DNA of 64,000 bases, taken from the NCBI RefSeq assembly GCF_009696005.1, contig NZ_VUMV01000004.1, positions 186,001-250,000 on the forward strand, read 5' to 3'. Of the stretch, positions 17,585 through 25,998 are shown in pieces; position 1 is the first letter of the stretch; each line of letters begins with the position of its first letter. The notes beneath the pieces were generated by a model, which was given only the letters and a program-made list of their open reading frames with translations, did no database searches and was not told where the DNA came from. Source of the stretch: Bilifractor porci. Lineage in GTDB: Bacteria; Bacillota; Clostridia; Lachnospirales; Lachnospiraceae. The position numbers were made by a program, and so were the translations under genes.

Positions 17585-17775
17585 GATTTTCTCCTTTTTC
17601 CCCGACGTGCTACACTTTGAAGCAATTCGCACTCTATTTATCACGCAAAGGTGGCTGTCAAACCTTTTCTATTTCGATTATGATACTGATTATACAATAA
17701 TTTTGAGTGGGAGAAGCATGAAATCATTTTATTCAGAACGCGTCATCCTGTAGCATTCCCAAGGAGGTAAAGAAA
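17585..17775. promoter_or_regulatory. Divergent control region between PucR regulator and URO-D gene
   Basis: 191 bp without a gene. On the minus strand TTGACA (about 17650) is followed after 15 nt by TAAATA, a possible regulator promoter with short spacing. On the plus strand an AT-rich TATACAAT near 17692 may serve the URO-D gene, but no good -35 is seen. Plus-strand AAGGAGG lies 8 nt before the URO-D ATG. Any PucR operator should be here, but I could not identify a convincing inverted repeat. Confidence 0.45.
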
Positions 17776-19029
17776 ATGGATGAACAAATCAGAAAAACCT
17801 ATCAGGAAAAGATAGACCGCATCAACAGCGCAATCGCTCTGAAGCCTACCGACCGGGTTCCTCTCGCGCCTTTTTTCTCGTCCTACGCGCAGCGGGCAGA
17901 GGGCTCCAGCTACCGGGATCTGTACTATGACTTCGACAAGGCCGGCCAGGCTGCCATCCGCTTTTATCAGAAGCACCCGATGCTGGATGCCTGTACCGGA
18001 ATTTCTTTTACCAGCGGAAAGGCCAACGAGCTGGCGGACTCCCAGATGATTGACTGGCCCGGAAAGCCCGGAACAAAGGTTTCGGATTACAGTTCGCACC
18101 AGGTGATTGAGCGGGAATTTATGGCGCAGGAAGAATACCCGGAAATGCTGGGGGACTTTACCGGCTTCATGATCCGGAAATACATTCCCAGGGCATTTCC
18201 TAAGCTGCAGGGGCTGTCCGGCCTGCAGGCCATTCCCACCATTGTCCTCTCGACCAGCATTCTCGCCCCCTTCTACAGCCCAGCTGCGCTGGAGGCCTAT
18301 CAGCTTCTGGGAAAAATAGCCGCTGCTGACGGCGAGGCGGCGGCTGCATCCGCGAAATTTGCCCCTATGCTTGCGGAGATCGGCCTCCCGGTCATGTTTA
18401 CCGGTGCATCCGAAGCACCGTATGACATTCTCGGCGACTACTTCCGAGGCACCATGGGAATATTTGAAGATCTGATTGACGAGGATATGCAGGAATACAT
18501 GGAGCAGGCTTGTGACATGTTTGCAGATCAGCAGATTCAGGCGCTGCAGTATTTCCGCTATGCGGATCTCCCGGTAAAGAGAGTCTTTTTCCCGCTACAC
18601 AAGGCAATGGACGGCTTTATGAACGATGAACAGTTTGAGCGTCTGTACTGGAAACCGCTGAAAAAGATTATGCTTGCCTTAATTGATATGGATGTTACGC
18701 CCTTTATTTACTGTGAAGGCAAATACAATTCCCGTCTGGAACATCTGACGGATGTTCCGAAGGGGAAGGTCCTGTACCATTTTGAAAACGTGGACATGAA
18801 GGAAGCCAAACGTATTCTGGGCGGAACCGCATGCATCAGCGGCAATCTCCCGATCTCCCAGCTGGAGTTTGGCAAAAAAGAAACCGTGATCCGCATGACC
18901 CGTCAGCTTCTGGAAGACTGCATGCCCGGAGGCGGCTATATTTTCGATTTTGACGGCTGTCTGGAAAACGCTAAGGAGGAAAATCTGGACGCCATGTTCG
19001 AAACGCTGGATAAATACGGAAAGTACTGA
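17776..19029 (+). CDS. URO-D superfamily protein (methyltransferase-like), copy 1
   Basis: 417 residues, longer than its three relatives in this locus. The family is read from the overall plan: N-terminal ALKPTDRVPLAPFF, a central barrel, and the C-terminal GNLPISQLEFG and CMPGGGYIFDFDG segments typical of uroporphyrinogen decarboxylase-fold proteins. It lacks the HemE substrate motif (RQAGRY type), so haem synthesis is unlikely. The superfamily also holds corrinoid methyltransferases (MtaA/MtbA, CmuA, aromatic O-demethylase components). The HxC zinc motif of those enzymes is absent here; the equivalent region reads YCEGKY. It is transcribed alone, divergent from a PucR-type regulator, and ends at a hairpin. 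Substrate unknown. Confidence 0.82.
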   Translation: MDEQIRKTYQEKIDRINSAIALKPTDRVPLAPFFSSYAQRAEGSSYRDLYYDFDKAGQAAIRFYQKHPMLDACTGISFTSGKANELADSQMIDWPGKPGTKVSDYSSHQVIEREFMAQEEYPEMLGDFTGFMIRKYIPRAFPKLQGLSGLQAIPTIVLSTSILAPFYSPAALEAYQLLGKIAAADGEAAAASAKFAPMLAEIGLPVMFTGASEAPYDILGDYFRGTMGIFEDLIDEDMQEYMEQACDMFADQQIQALQYFRYADLPVKRVFFPLHKAMDGFMNDEQFERLYWKPLKKIMLALIDMDVTPFIYCEGKYNSRLEHLTDVPKGKVLYHFENVDMKEAKRILGGTACISGNLPISQLEFGKKETVIRMTRQLLEDCMPGGGYIFDFDGCLENAKEENLDAMFETLDKYGKY

Positions 19030-19065
19030 GCATTTATTTTATTCAATCAACTGGAATCATCTTCG

Positions 19066-19095
19066 GAGCCGGATGGGCGTGTATGCCTCCGGCTC
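19066..19095 (+). terminator. Terminator hairpin after URO-D copy 1
   Basis: GAGCCGGA and TCCGGCTC form an 8-bp stem, with inner GGC/GCC extending it. It is followed by TTCTGATTCC, a weak U-tract. It lies 37 nt after the stop codon at 19029. Confidence 0.65.
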
Positions 19096-19346
19096 TTCTG
19101 ATTCCGGAGTTCTCACATGATTCCGGATCTGATCCCCGCATCTCGCCCAGCTTCAGCCCCATATAAAGAGTCGACGCGTCCCGGAATCTCCGCGGGTTAT
19201 ACCCTGTTTTCCTCGCGATTTATATCCAGCACTTTCCATTGCCTGTAACATGTACCTTTCTCATGCAGCCTGATATGAGATGGCTATAACAAGCTTGTTC
19301 CATGAGTGTTACTTACGCATGCGCGTACCACCAGGAGGATAATTTT
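19096..19346. other. Gene-free stretch before the glycerate kinase remnant
   Basis: About 250 bp. I find no open frame with an RBS, no RNA family and no clear promoter apart from a TATAAC near 19284 without a matching -35. AGGAGG at 19334 is the ribosome binding site of the remnant that follows. Confidence 0.5.
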
Positions 19347-19530
19347 TTGAAAGTTGTTATTGCCATCGTTTCTCTGAAGGGAAGCCTTACTTCCCTCGAA
19401 GCCGGCGACGCCATCCGCGCCGGCGTACGCAAAGCTGATCCCAATGCGCAGATCATCGTCCGGCCTGTATCCGACGGCGGCGAAGGCACCGTTGAAGCCC
19501 TGACCCTCGGCATGGGCGGTACCTTGCAGA
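19347..19530 (+). pseudogene. Glycerate kinase fragment (5' end only)
   Basis: Starting from TTG 19347, with AGGAGG 8 nt upstream, about 61 codons match the N-terminus of the GlxK/GarK glycerate kinase family: KVVIAIVSLKGSLTSLEAG, then IIVRPVSDGGEGTVEAL and GMGGTLQ. Similarity stops near 19530, and the frame continues with unrelated residues to a stop at 19667 inside the 3' end of the convergent transporter gene. Intact members have about 370-380 residues, so over 80% is gone. The conserved DSFKGS is also changed to VSLKGS. The intact RBS and start suggest a fairly recent 3' deletion. No other piece was found in the window. Confidence 0.8.
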
Positions 19531-19584
19531 TCCATACCGGTGAATGCTTTAATGCTGTACCTTCCGGCACACCTTTATTCCTTG

Positions 19585-21033
19585 TTAAAAATACCCGAGC
19601 AGTTTCCCCATTGCCGGAAGCCACAGGGATGCAAGCGCCACGATCAGCAGCTGAATCCATACGGTAGCTTTTGGCATATCAAACATTTTATAAGACCCGG
19701 TGGTGAATGTCATAAGAGGTACGGTATCAAGCGGCAGCAGATAGCAGTTATTTGCGCAGAGTCCCAGGGCGGCCACTGCCAGCGCCGGAGGCAGGCCGAT
19801 CCTGGCGGCAAATCCGATGACCGGAGCCGCCAGCATGGAAATCAGCGCAGGCGCTACGGGAATCGGAATCAGCATAAGGAAGATCAGGATGCAGAGAAAA
19901 CCGATGCCAAGTACGGGCGATGCCGGAAAAGATGACGGGAATAAAATACCGGACATCCAGTCGCTTAATCCGCTGCTGCTGATACAGTTACCAATAGAGA
20001 TCATGGAGCCCATCAGGACAAAGGCTTCAAAACTGATGCTTTTTGTGTAGTCTCTCCAGCTCATGATTCGGAGTTTTCCCGGAAGGAAAAACAGGGAAAG
20101 TCCCAGCAGCGTCACTGCGGCAATCTGTAGGAACGGCACCCAGGAACTTAAAATCCACAGAACCATCATTGCTAGCAGAACCGTCAGTACATACTTCTCC
20201 TTCCGGCTCATTTTTTCAGGCATACGTCTGGTTTCTCTGCGGATGTACGCCTGAATTTTTTCTTCCGAGAGGGGAGCCGGCTGAAAAATTCTGACGCACA
20301 CAGCCCATGCAAACGGCAGCGCCGCACAGGCAAGAGGGATTCCAAACAGCATCCAATGCACAAAGGGAATTGTCTGTCCCGTGTTTTTTTCCAGAAGACT
20401 TACGGCAAGCACATTAAGAGCCGACCCGGCCGGGGTCATCATCCCTCCGATCATACTGGCCACCGGCAGGGAAATCATATAAGCCCTGGCCGTCCGGTGC
20501 CGTTCCTCCGGACTGTCGTACGCGTCGAGAAATTCAAGGATCATCGGGATAAATACTGCCGCGGCGGCAACATTAGAGATGACAGAAGAAAGAAGGCAGG
20601 TGACAAGCATAATGGCAAACATGAGCCTCCTTGTGTTCTGCCCGAACCTCCGCATCAGCGCCAGCAGAAATCTCCTTGTCACAGACACCTTTGTCAAGGC
20701 GGAAGAGATCCCATAGGATGCCAGAACAAAAAACAACGTCGGGTTTGTATAACCGCTGAACGCTCCCTGTACAGAATCCGTGCAGCGAAAAAAATAAAGG
20801 AATGCCGCGGACATTAGGCAGACAATGCCCAGCGGAAGTGCCTCTGTCACCAGAAGCACAATGACCGCCAGCAGGACGCCTAATGTATTCCGTGCCGGAA
20901 CCGGGAAGTTTTCTCCCACAGGAACCAGAAATATCCCGGCAAGAATACCAATGGCCGCCGCAACTCCTATTATCTGGAGCTTTCCGGCTTTTCCGTTTTC
21001 GATTATTTCAAACTTCTCTTCTTCCGTTCCCAT
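19585..21033 (-). CDS. SLC13/DASS family anion permease
   Basis: Polytopic membrane protein of 482 residues with about eleven or twelve hydrophobic segments. The LLVTEALPLGIVCLMSAAFLYF segment near the start, VISNVAAAAVFIPMI (SNxxAA motif) in the first half and LCANNCYLLPLDTVPLMTF in the second half are the two substrate-clamshell signatures of divalent anion:sodium symporters, which carry dicarboxylates, citrate or sulfate. GTG 21051 is possible, but AGGGAG lies 7 nt before ATG 21033. It starts 38 nt after URO-D copy 2 and is likely in the same transcript, suggesting import of a carboxylated substrate for that enzyme. The 3' end abuts the glycerate kinase remnant. Confidence 0.87.
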   Translation of the reverse strand: MGTEEEKFEIIENGKAGKLQIIGVAAAIGILAGIFLVPVGENFPVPARNTLGVLLAVIVLLVTEALPLGIVCLMSAAFLYFFRCTDSVQGAFSGYTNPTLFFVLASYGISSALTKVSVTRRFLLALMRRFGQNTRRLMFAIMLVTCLLSSVISNVAAAAVFIPMILEFLDAYDSPEERHRTARAYMISLPVASMIGGMMTPAGSALNVLAVSLLEKNTGQTIPFVHWMLFGIPLACAALPFAWAVCVRIFQPAPLSEEKIQAYIRRETRRMPEKMSRKEKYVLTVLLAMMVLWILSSWVPFLQIAAVTLLGLSLFFLPGKLRIMSWRDYTKSISFEAFVLMGSMISIGNCISSSGLSDWMSGILFPSSFPASPVLGIGFLCILIFLMLIPIPVAPALISMLAAPVIGFAARIGLPPALAVAALGLCANNCYLLPLDTVPLMTFTTGSYKMFDMPKATVWIQLLIVALASLWLPAMGKLLGYF

Positions 21034-21071
21034 AGACCGGCTCCCTGTCACTGTTTCTATTCGATCAACTG

Positions 21072-22139
21072 TTACCCGTTCATCTCCAGATATTTCTTAC
21101 GGCTGTACCGGTAGAGCTCCTCCGCCAGATTTACCTTGCGGTCCGGTTTCATATCTTTCAGGCGGCAGGCAAAGCGTCCTGAGAAAGCCAGATCATCCAC
21201 GCGTCGGTGGATATCCGCAACTGCTTCCTCATCACTCATATCCTCCGGTATTACATACAGGGTGCATTGTGCCAGGTTTTTTCCGTACTGTTCCATGATC
21301 GCTTTCTTGTCGTTTGCCCTGTCCTGTCCTTCCCAGGCATCGAATCCGGCTTCTATGATCAGCGGCATCAGTGTGCCGATGTTTCCGCAGGAATGCAGTG
21401 TAATGAACATCCCCAGGTCATGAGCTGCCTTTGTGACCTTCTGATACTGGGGAAGAAACAGCTCGCGGAAAATTTTTGGTGAAAAGAAGGTGCTTTTTTC
21501 TGTCCCCATATCGTCATGGAACAGGATCATATCCGCGTGGTAATATTTTTTCGCGATTTTTATCAGTTCGATGTGCCACTCGGCAAGCCTGTCATAGAAA
21601 GCAGTCAGCTCCTCCGGGCATTCCAGCAGCGCCACGAAGGCATCTTCAAAACTCGTCAGATCCGCGGTCCTCTCGAAAAAGCCGTTGACGATGATAAAAT
21701 AGCTCAGCCTGTCCTCTGTCACCTTATCCTTATAGTTCTTCTCATAGTCTGCCGCCCAGTCTATCGCATTCAGATCCGGCCACTGAATTTCCTTTTCCCA
21801 GTTCTCAATATCCGACAGCGCACGGGTTCCAGGCGTCACCATCGCCGCGTGTGACAGCGGCTCGTAGGTCCACTGAATCCCGAACCAGTCCGTCCCGCCG
21901 AAATTTCTTGCCCTGGCGTCCGGCATCACGACTGGCTGAATCTGGTTATTTTCAATCTGCTGATTGGGAACCCACAGGTGTTTCTCTCCGCGCAGCATAC
22001 GGAGCATATTTTCCTTCGGGGTGATCGGATAATTGTACTTTGGTGCCTTTCCTTCCGGAGAGCCGTAAATACTCATGACCGTATATTCTCCCACCTGTTT
22101 CAGTTCCTGATCGATCATCTCATCATATTTGTCCGTCAT
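21072..22139 (-). CDS. URO-D superfamily protein (methyltransferase-like), copy 2
   Basis: 355 residues starting at ATG 22139, with AGGAGG 6 nt upstream; longer upstream extensions lack an RBS. It has FHDDMGTEKSTFFSP and, near 21383-21400, TLHSCGNIG. The His-x-Cys of HSCG is the zinc-binding type motif of MtaA/MtbA-like corrinoid methyltransferases, and a later Cys (GRFACRLKD) could complete HxC...C. HemE-specific motifs are missing. A role as methyltransferase towards a methylated substrate is therefore most credible for this copy, but no corrinoid protein is nearby. It has its own promoter, a terminator separates it from the upstream PucR-type gene, and the DASS transporter follows at 38 nt. 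Confidence 0.84.
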   Translation of the reverse strand: MTDKYDEMIDQELKQVGEYTVMSIYGSPEGKAPKYNYPITPKENMLRMLRGEKHLWVPNQQIENNQIQPVVMPDARARNFGGTDWFGIQWTYEPLSHAAMVTPGTRALSDIENWEKEIQWPDLNAIDWAADYEKNYKDKVTEDRLSYFIIVNGFFERTADLTSFEDAFVALLECPEELTAFYDRLAEWHIELIKIAKKYYHADMILFHDDMGTEKSTFFSPKIFRELFLPQYQKVTKAAHDLGMFITLHSCGNIGTLMPLIIEAGFDAWEGQDRANDKKAIMEQYGKNLAQCTLYVIPEDMSDEEAVADIHRRVDDLAFSGRFACRLKDMKPDRKVNLAEELYRYSRKKYLEMNG

Positions 22140-22246
22140 TTTTCTCCTCCTGTCTTCCCGATGCCGCACCTTTGCAGGAAAACCGGTTCCTGTTTCTCCC
22201 CTCCGCACATCAAGGACTGCATCGCATTGATAAAATTGATACAGCC

Positions 22247-22275
22247 AGTATATAATCTGAATTTCCTGATGATAA
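22247..22275 (-). promoter_or_regulatory. Promoter of URO-D copy 2 and the DASS permease
   Basis: On the minus strand TTATCA and TATACT are separated by 17 nt, about 108 nt before the ATG. The leader is long enough for regulator binding or RNA structure, but no known riboswitch is recognised in it. Confidence 0.65.
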
Positions 22276-22329
22276 TCCGCATTTTTCAGGGAAAAGCCAC
22301 CGGATTTTCCGCTTTTCCTGCCGAAGAAA

Positions 22330-22359
22330 CGGTGTCTGAGGTTTCTCCCTCAGACACCG
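22330..22359 (-). terminator. Terminator after the second PucR-type gene
   Basis: CGGTGTCTGAGG and its complement form a perfect 12-bp stem around a 6-nt loop, followed on the minus strand by TTTCTTCGG. It lies 50 nt after the regulator stop codon and separates that gene from the URO-D copy 2 promoter. Confidence 0.82.
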
Positions 22360-22409
22360 CGAATCGGATGCTTATTCTGTTTTGCTTTCTCTGCTTTGCT
22401 TCTTCCGTT

Positions 22410-24044
22410 TTACTTTTTCTGTTGGCAGGATGGAGATGTCTGATCCTCTGTCCCCGTTTTTTTACTTACAGCCAGCTGCTCCCTCCTCCTTGCCTTTGGT
22501 TCCACAATATAATAGGACACCAGCAGCTTCAGCCTCTCCTCCGGTTTATTCAGATCCACCCCGATCAGCTTCTGAATCCGTTCCAGCCGGTAAGTGAGCG
22601 TACTTCTGTGAATAAACAATTCATTCGCCGTGCGGAGCACGTTTCTTTCATGCTCCAGATAGACAAGAAGGGTTTCGTACAGCTCAGAATTATTTTTCTG
22701 ATCATATTCACGGAGCTTCCGCAGCGCCGAGGAACAGAGCAAGTCCCCGGGAATGTCCCGGCCGGCACATTCCGCCATATAGTCCAGCATAAAGTCATCA
22801 AAATAGTAATACCAGTACATACTGCTGCTGATGCGCCCGAATTCCAGCGCTATTTTTGCCATTTTATAGGCCTTGGAAATCTGATAAAAATCCCGGATTT
22901 CCGAGCTGACGCCGATTTTCAGCAGCCCCTCCCTCATCAGGACGGCAATCCGGCTCACGGCATCCGCAGGTTTGTCATGGTTATAGGAAAGATTCACCAC
23001 TACGGTAATCCCGTTTTCATGGAAAAAAGCGTGCCCGGTTGAGATCTGATATTCGATCTGGTTCAGGACCGCATAGGAGGAAATGAGGTTGAAATCCTTT
23101 TGTTCCGTCACAATCCGCATGCAGATATAGCGATCTGTCCTGTTCCATCTCTGAAACTGTAGGTGATCCATAATCTGCCGTTCATCCACCTGTTCCCCAT
23201 TGCACATGGAGATCAGAAGGTGATCCGTGTCATTATCTATACTGAACTGCTCCAAAAGTCCGCCCTGCAGATAGTATTCCAGCAGGTCTCCCAGATAATC
23301 CAGCGCCAGGTAATCACCGGGAATGATACTGCTGTCTATTTCATTCACCAGGATTCTTCCCAGATAAATATCCTCATTCCAGAGATTGCGGAACAAAATC
23401 CGATAGCCTGTCTGCTCCGACGGAAACATATCCGCCCGCTTTTCCCGCAGCCCATTCTGATAAACAATATCCGTCTTAAAATCATTGATTGTAGACAGCG
23501 CCACCATCGTCTGTCCGGTTCTTTTATCCCGGTCTCTCTGCGCCATGCCCGCACGGTAGCCGGTTTCCGCCAGAATAACGAACTCCTTATTATGAATAAA
23601 CAGGGGATTGTTAAAAATATCCCTGCTTGCGTCCAGAATTTCCTGCAGAGGACGGCGCTGGCTGAGAGAGGCCTGAAGCCTGATATCCCACCGGCGCAAC
23701 CGGTCAAACACGTCCTGCACCATGCTGAAGATTTCCAGGGGATTATTCGTATCCAGCACGACAATGGCCGGCGTATTCTCCGGCAATACATCCGGGTTGA
23801 CTTTCCCCGAAACCACCATCGGGATCCCCCGGAACATCTGCGCCCGGCTTACCAGATCGCCTGCGGAAATAAAATACACATATTCCGGCTTCAGCATAAT
23901 GCCAAGCGCATAGAGCCTTACGCCCGTCAGGATCTGGCTGTCTCCGCTCCCGTAATACTCTATTTTCTTCCCGTACTGATCCAGGGCATCCGCAATGATG
24001 CGGAGGTTCAGACGAAATCCGGGCTGAAACACCTTTTTCTTCAT
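22410..24044 (-). CDS. PucR-type transcriptional regulator with N-terminal ligand domain
   Basis: 544 residues. The C-terminal PucR HTH is clear: RTANELFIHRSTLTYRLERI followed by KLIGVDLNKPEERLKL. The middle section is CdaR-like, and the N-terminal 130 residues (with PMVVSGKVNPDVL and PAIVVLDTNNPLEIFSMVQDVF) resemble PucR-type sensory regions. It is only distantly similar to the regulator at 15938. A charged tail rich in Lys, Gln and Thr follows the HTH. ATG 24044 has GAGGGGG 6 nt upstream. It lies between the GPH transporter and the URO-D copy 2/DASS unit, all on the minus strand with separate terminators, so these are its probable targets. Confidence 0.86.
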   Translation of the reverse strand: MKKKVFQPGFRLNLRIIADALDQYGKKIEYYGSGDSQILTGVRLYALGIMLKPEYVYFISAGDLVSRAQMFRGIPMVVSGKVNPDVLPENTPAIVVLDTNNPLEIFSMVQDVFDRLRRWDIRLQASLSQRRPLQEILDASRDIFNNPLFIHNKEFVILAETGYRAGMAQRDRDKRTGQTMVALSTINDFKTDIVYQNGLREKRADMFPSEQTGYRILFRNLWNEDIYLGRILVNEIDSSIIPGDYLALDYLGDLLEYYLQGGLLEQFSIDNDTDHLLISMCNGEQVDERQIMDHLQFQRWNRTDRYICMRIVTEQKDFNLISSYAVLNQIEYQISTGHAFFHENGITVVVNLSYNHDKPADAVSRIAVLMREGLLKIGVSSEIRDFYQISKAYKMAKIALEFGRISSSMYWYYYFDDFMLDYMAECAGRDIPGDLLCSSALRKLREYDQKNNSELYETLLVYLEHERNVLRTANELFIHRSTLTYRLERIQKLIGVDLNKPEERLKLLVSYYIVEPKARRREQLAVSKKTGTEDQTSPSCQQKK

Positions 24045-24200
24045 TCTCTACCCCCTCGGGCTGACTGTTCTGCCGGTTCGCAGGCGGATGGCAAGTTTTA
24101 CAAGGCACGCGCTGATACCTGTTGCCGTTTCCGAACCGAATACTTCCCGGTTTACAAACGGGTCACAAGCCTCTGCTTTGAAGCCGGACTAATACAGTAA

Positions 24201-24223
24201 GAAGGGGTGCGCGGCACCCCTTC
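24201..24223 (-). terminator. Terminator after the GPH transporter
   Basis: GAAGGGGTGC pairs perfectly over 10 bp with GCACCCCTTC around a 3-nt loop; TTACTGTATT follows on the minus strand. It is 46 nt beyond the transporter stop codon. Confidence 0.8.
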
Positions 24224-24269
24224 CCATCAGTATACGTTAACATCAGCTGCAACAAAAGCGTTTTTCCAA

Positions 24270-25679
24270 TCAGGCCGCTTTTCTGGCCGCTATTTCATTC
24301 TGGTACTGAACGACTTTGTCCTTTGTGAGATGGAAACCGGCCAGAAGAAGGACGCCTGCAATGATCAGGGCAATGGCCGGAACCACAATAAACGCAACGC
24401 AGATTCCCTTTTTCAGTTCCTCTGTCGCAGATGCGGGATCAATTTTTGTGCTGAAGTTTGCCGCTGCCAGGCAGGCATTAATAATAATGCCGCGGGTCAT
24501 AATGGAAACCTTCAGCGGGACGTTCTGCAGGCCGCTGATCCATCCGGTCGCGTTTTTCCCGGTTTTCCACTCGGAATAAATAATGGTATCCGCATAGAGC
24601 GCCGGTGTACAGGCATATCCGATGCCGTACCCGAACTGCGCGACGGACATCAGAATGATAACCAGCATAACATTGCTGTAAGCGGCGTTCGCGACAAACA
24701 TCACCACCGCCATGGCAAAGAAGGTGATGATTGTAGTGGTCCTTGTTGTGAGCTTGTTGGCCACAAATTTGGACAGGTAGGATCCGATCACGCACAAGAT
24801 ATTTGCCACAAGAATATAGGTGGCCATCAAGCCCTTGTTCTGCGCGACATAGGTAAAGTAGTAGATCGCCGCGCCCATGCACACAAAATTGAACATCCAC
24901 TTGGCCAGATCCGCAAGCAGAAGCACAAGGAGCGGAGGATTCTGGACCAGAGACTTCAGCAGGTCCCCGCCGCTTGTCCTGGTTGTGTCTTTCTTTGCAG
25001 CAGTCTGTGAGGTTTCTACTTCCTCATAGCCCTCAAACATCTTAAAATGGGCAAAATACAGGACTGCCATAAAAATACCGAGAGTGAACGCCGTTGCCCC
25101 GTACTGGTTTACCTCGCTCAAATGAGCGGCAAAGAAAGCTGCGAGAGGCGGTCCTACATAGGAGAACAGGACTTTGGACAGGTTTGCCCATGCCGCCCTG
25201 GTGGATGCCAACTGGGCGCGATCCTCAGGCGTTTTTCCGGCGACCGCAATCATGGAAACGTTGGCAACATACGGAAAATTCCATGCCACGTGGCTTACAA
25301 TGGTGGCCACGATAATAATGACTGCAGATACCGCCGTACTGCCGATCTTGATAAACTGGAAGGCGTAAAGGAACGGGACCAGCCACGGCAGGAGAATCAG
25401 CCAGGAACGGTATCGTCCCCATTTCTTCGGTTTGATACTGTTCAGGATCGCCCCATAAATCCACGAAAGGCATGCGTCCACGGTACTGGCAATCGTGGTG
25501 ATCAGCGTTACCATCGGAAGGCTGAAGGCTGCCAGATTCGTCAGAAAGAAGTTGAAATAGTAGCTTTCAACATTCGTCATGAGCGAAAATCCGCAGTCAC
25601 CGACGCCATAGAACACCTTCAGCGCTTTGCTGAGAGGCTTGCCGCCCTGGTTTTCGGCAGTTTTACTTGCTTCACTCAT
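24270..25679 (-). CDS. GPH/MFS-type cation symporter
   Basis: Membrane protein of 469 residues with about twelve hydrophobic segments. The N-terminal FYGVGDCGFSLMTNVESYYFNFFLTNLA and the motif around KKWGRYRSWLIL match the glycoside-pentoside-hexuronide:cation symporter group, whose members import glycosides, sugars or uronates. DTIIYSEWKTGKNATGWISGL is the family's conserved loop. ATG 25679 has AGGAGG 7 nt upstream. It is transcribed alone from an AT-rich promoter through a leader carrying a 40-bp repeat also found before glyS. Clusters with URO-D-like and PucR-type genes suggest a glycosidic or methoxylated small molecule, but that is inference. Confidence 0.87.
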   Translation of the reverse strand: MSEASKTAENQGGKPLSKALKVFYGVGDCGFSLMTNVESYYFNFFLTNLAAFSLPMVTLITTIASTVDACLSWIYGAILNSIKPKKWGRYRSWLILLPWLVPFLYAFQFIKIGSTAVSAVIIIVATIVSHVAWNFPYVANVSMIAVAGKTPEDRAQLASTRAAWANLSKVLFSYVGPPLAAFFAAHLSEVNQYGATAFTLGIFMAVLYFAHFKMFEGYEEVETSQTAAKKDTTRTSGGDLLKSLVQNPPLLVLLLADLAKWMFNFVCMGAAIYYFTYVAQNKGLMATYILVANILCVIGSYLSKFVANKLTTRTTTIITFFAMAVVMFVANAAYSNVMLVIILMSVAQFGYGIGYACTPALYADTIIYSEWKTGKNATGWISGLQNVPLKVSIMTRGIIINACLAAANFSTKIDPASATEELKKGICVAFIVVPAIALIIAGVLLLAGFHLTKDKVVQYQNEIAARKAA

Positions 25680-25752
25680 TTCTATTCCTCCTCATTTTTT
25701 CTTTTTACAGCGCAGAATTTACGCTTTTGCCATCAATCAGTCTCTCCACCAC

Positions 25753-25792
25753 CTGCATGCAGGCATGCGTGGCGTCAGGATTTTGACACTGT
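25753..25792 (-). repeat. Interspersed 40-bp repeat, copy 1
   Basis: This segment matches 51921-51959 with three substitutions and one deletion. In minus orientation it runs from ACAGTG through CAAAATCC and CCACGCATGCCTGC to TGCAGG. This copy ends in the perfect 12-bp palindrome CCTGCATGCAGG. It lies in the predicted 5' leader of the GPH transporter mRNA. Confidence 0.85.
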
Positions 25793-25825
25793 AGCCGTAA
25801 ACTCTTGTGTAATTTTATAGCATAA

Positions 25826-25853
25826 AGTATAGAATAATTTAATTTTTAGGTAA
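25826..25853 (-). promoter_or_regulatory. Promoter of the GPH transporter
   Basis: TTACCT and TATACT on the minus strand are 16 nt apart in a very AT-rich stretch. The predicted start is about 34 nt before the repeat copy and about 140 nt before the ATG. Confidence 0.6.
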
Positions 25854-25998
25854 ATCCGCACAAATGTGAACGATACCTTACAGCTTTCCGCTTTTTTGTA
25901 CAGTATTTTTACTGCCACTTCTTCACGTCATCTGCTACACTACTGTATAGACCCGGCGGCAAAGCAGCCGGGAACTATCATAAGGAGCAGCGAACTTT

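Larger units (their letters stand above)
25680..25998. other. Divergent intergenic region of 319 bp
   Basis: It contains the transporter promoter (minus), the 40-bp repeat, and on the plus strand a weak promoter candidate for the next gene: CTGCCA, 18 nt, then TGC-TACACT (extended -10, 25936-25941). A 6-bp hairpin CCCGGC/GCCGGG (25952-25972) lies between that promoter and the AAGGAG of the plus-strand gene. No coding sequence or known RNA is seen. Confidence 0.6.

Noticed and set aside
25753-25792. End of an insertion sequence
   Set aside because: No transposase gene or remnant lies near either copy, and no paired inverted terminal repeat was found.
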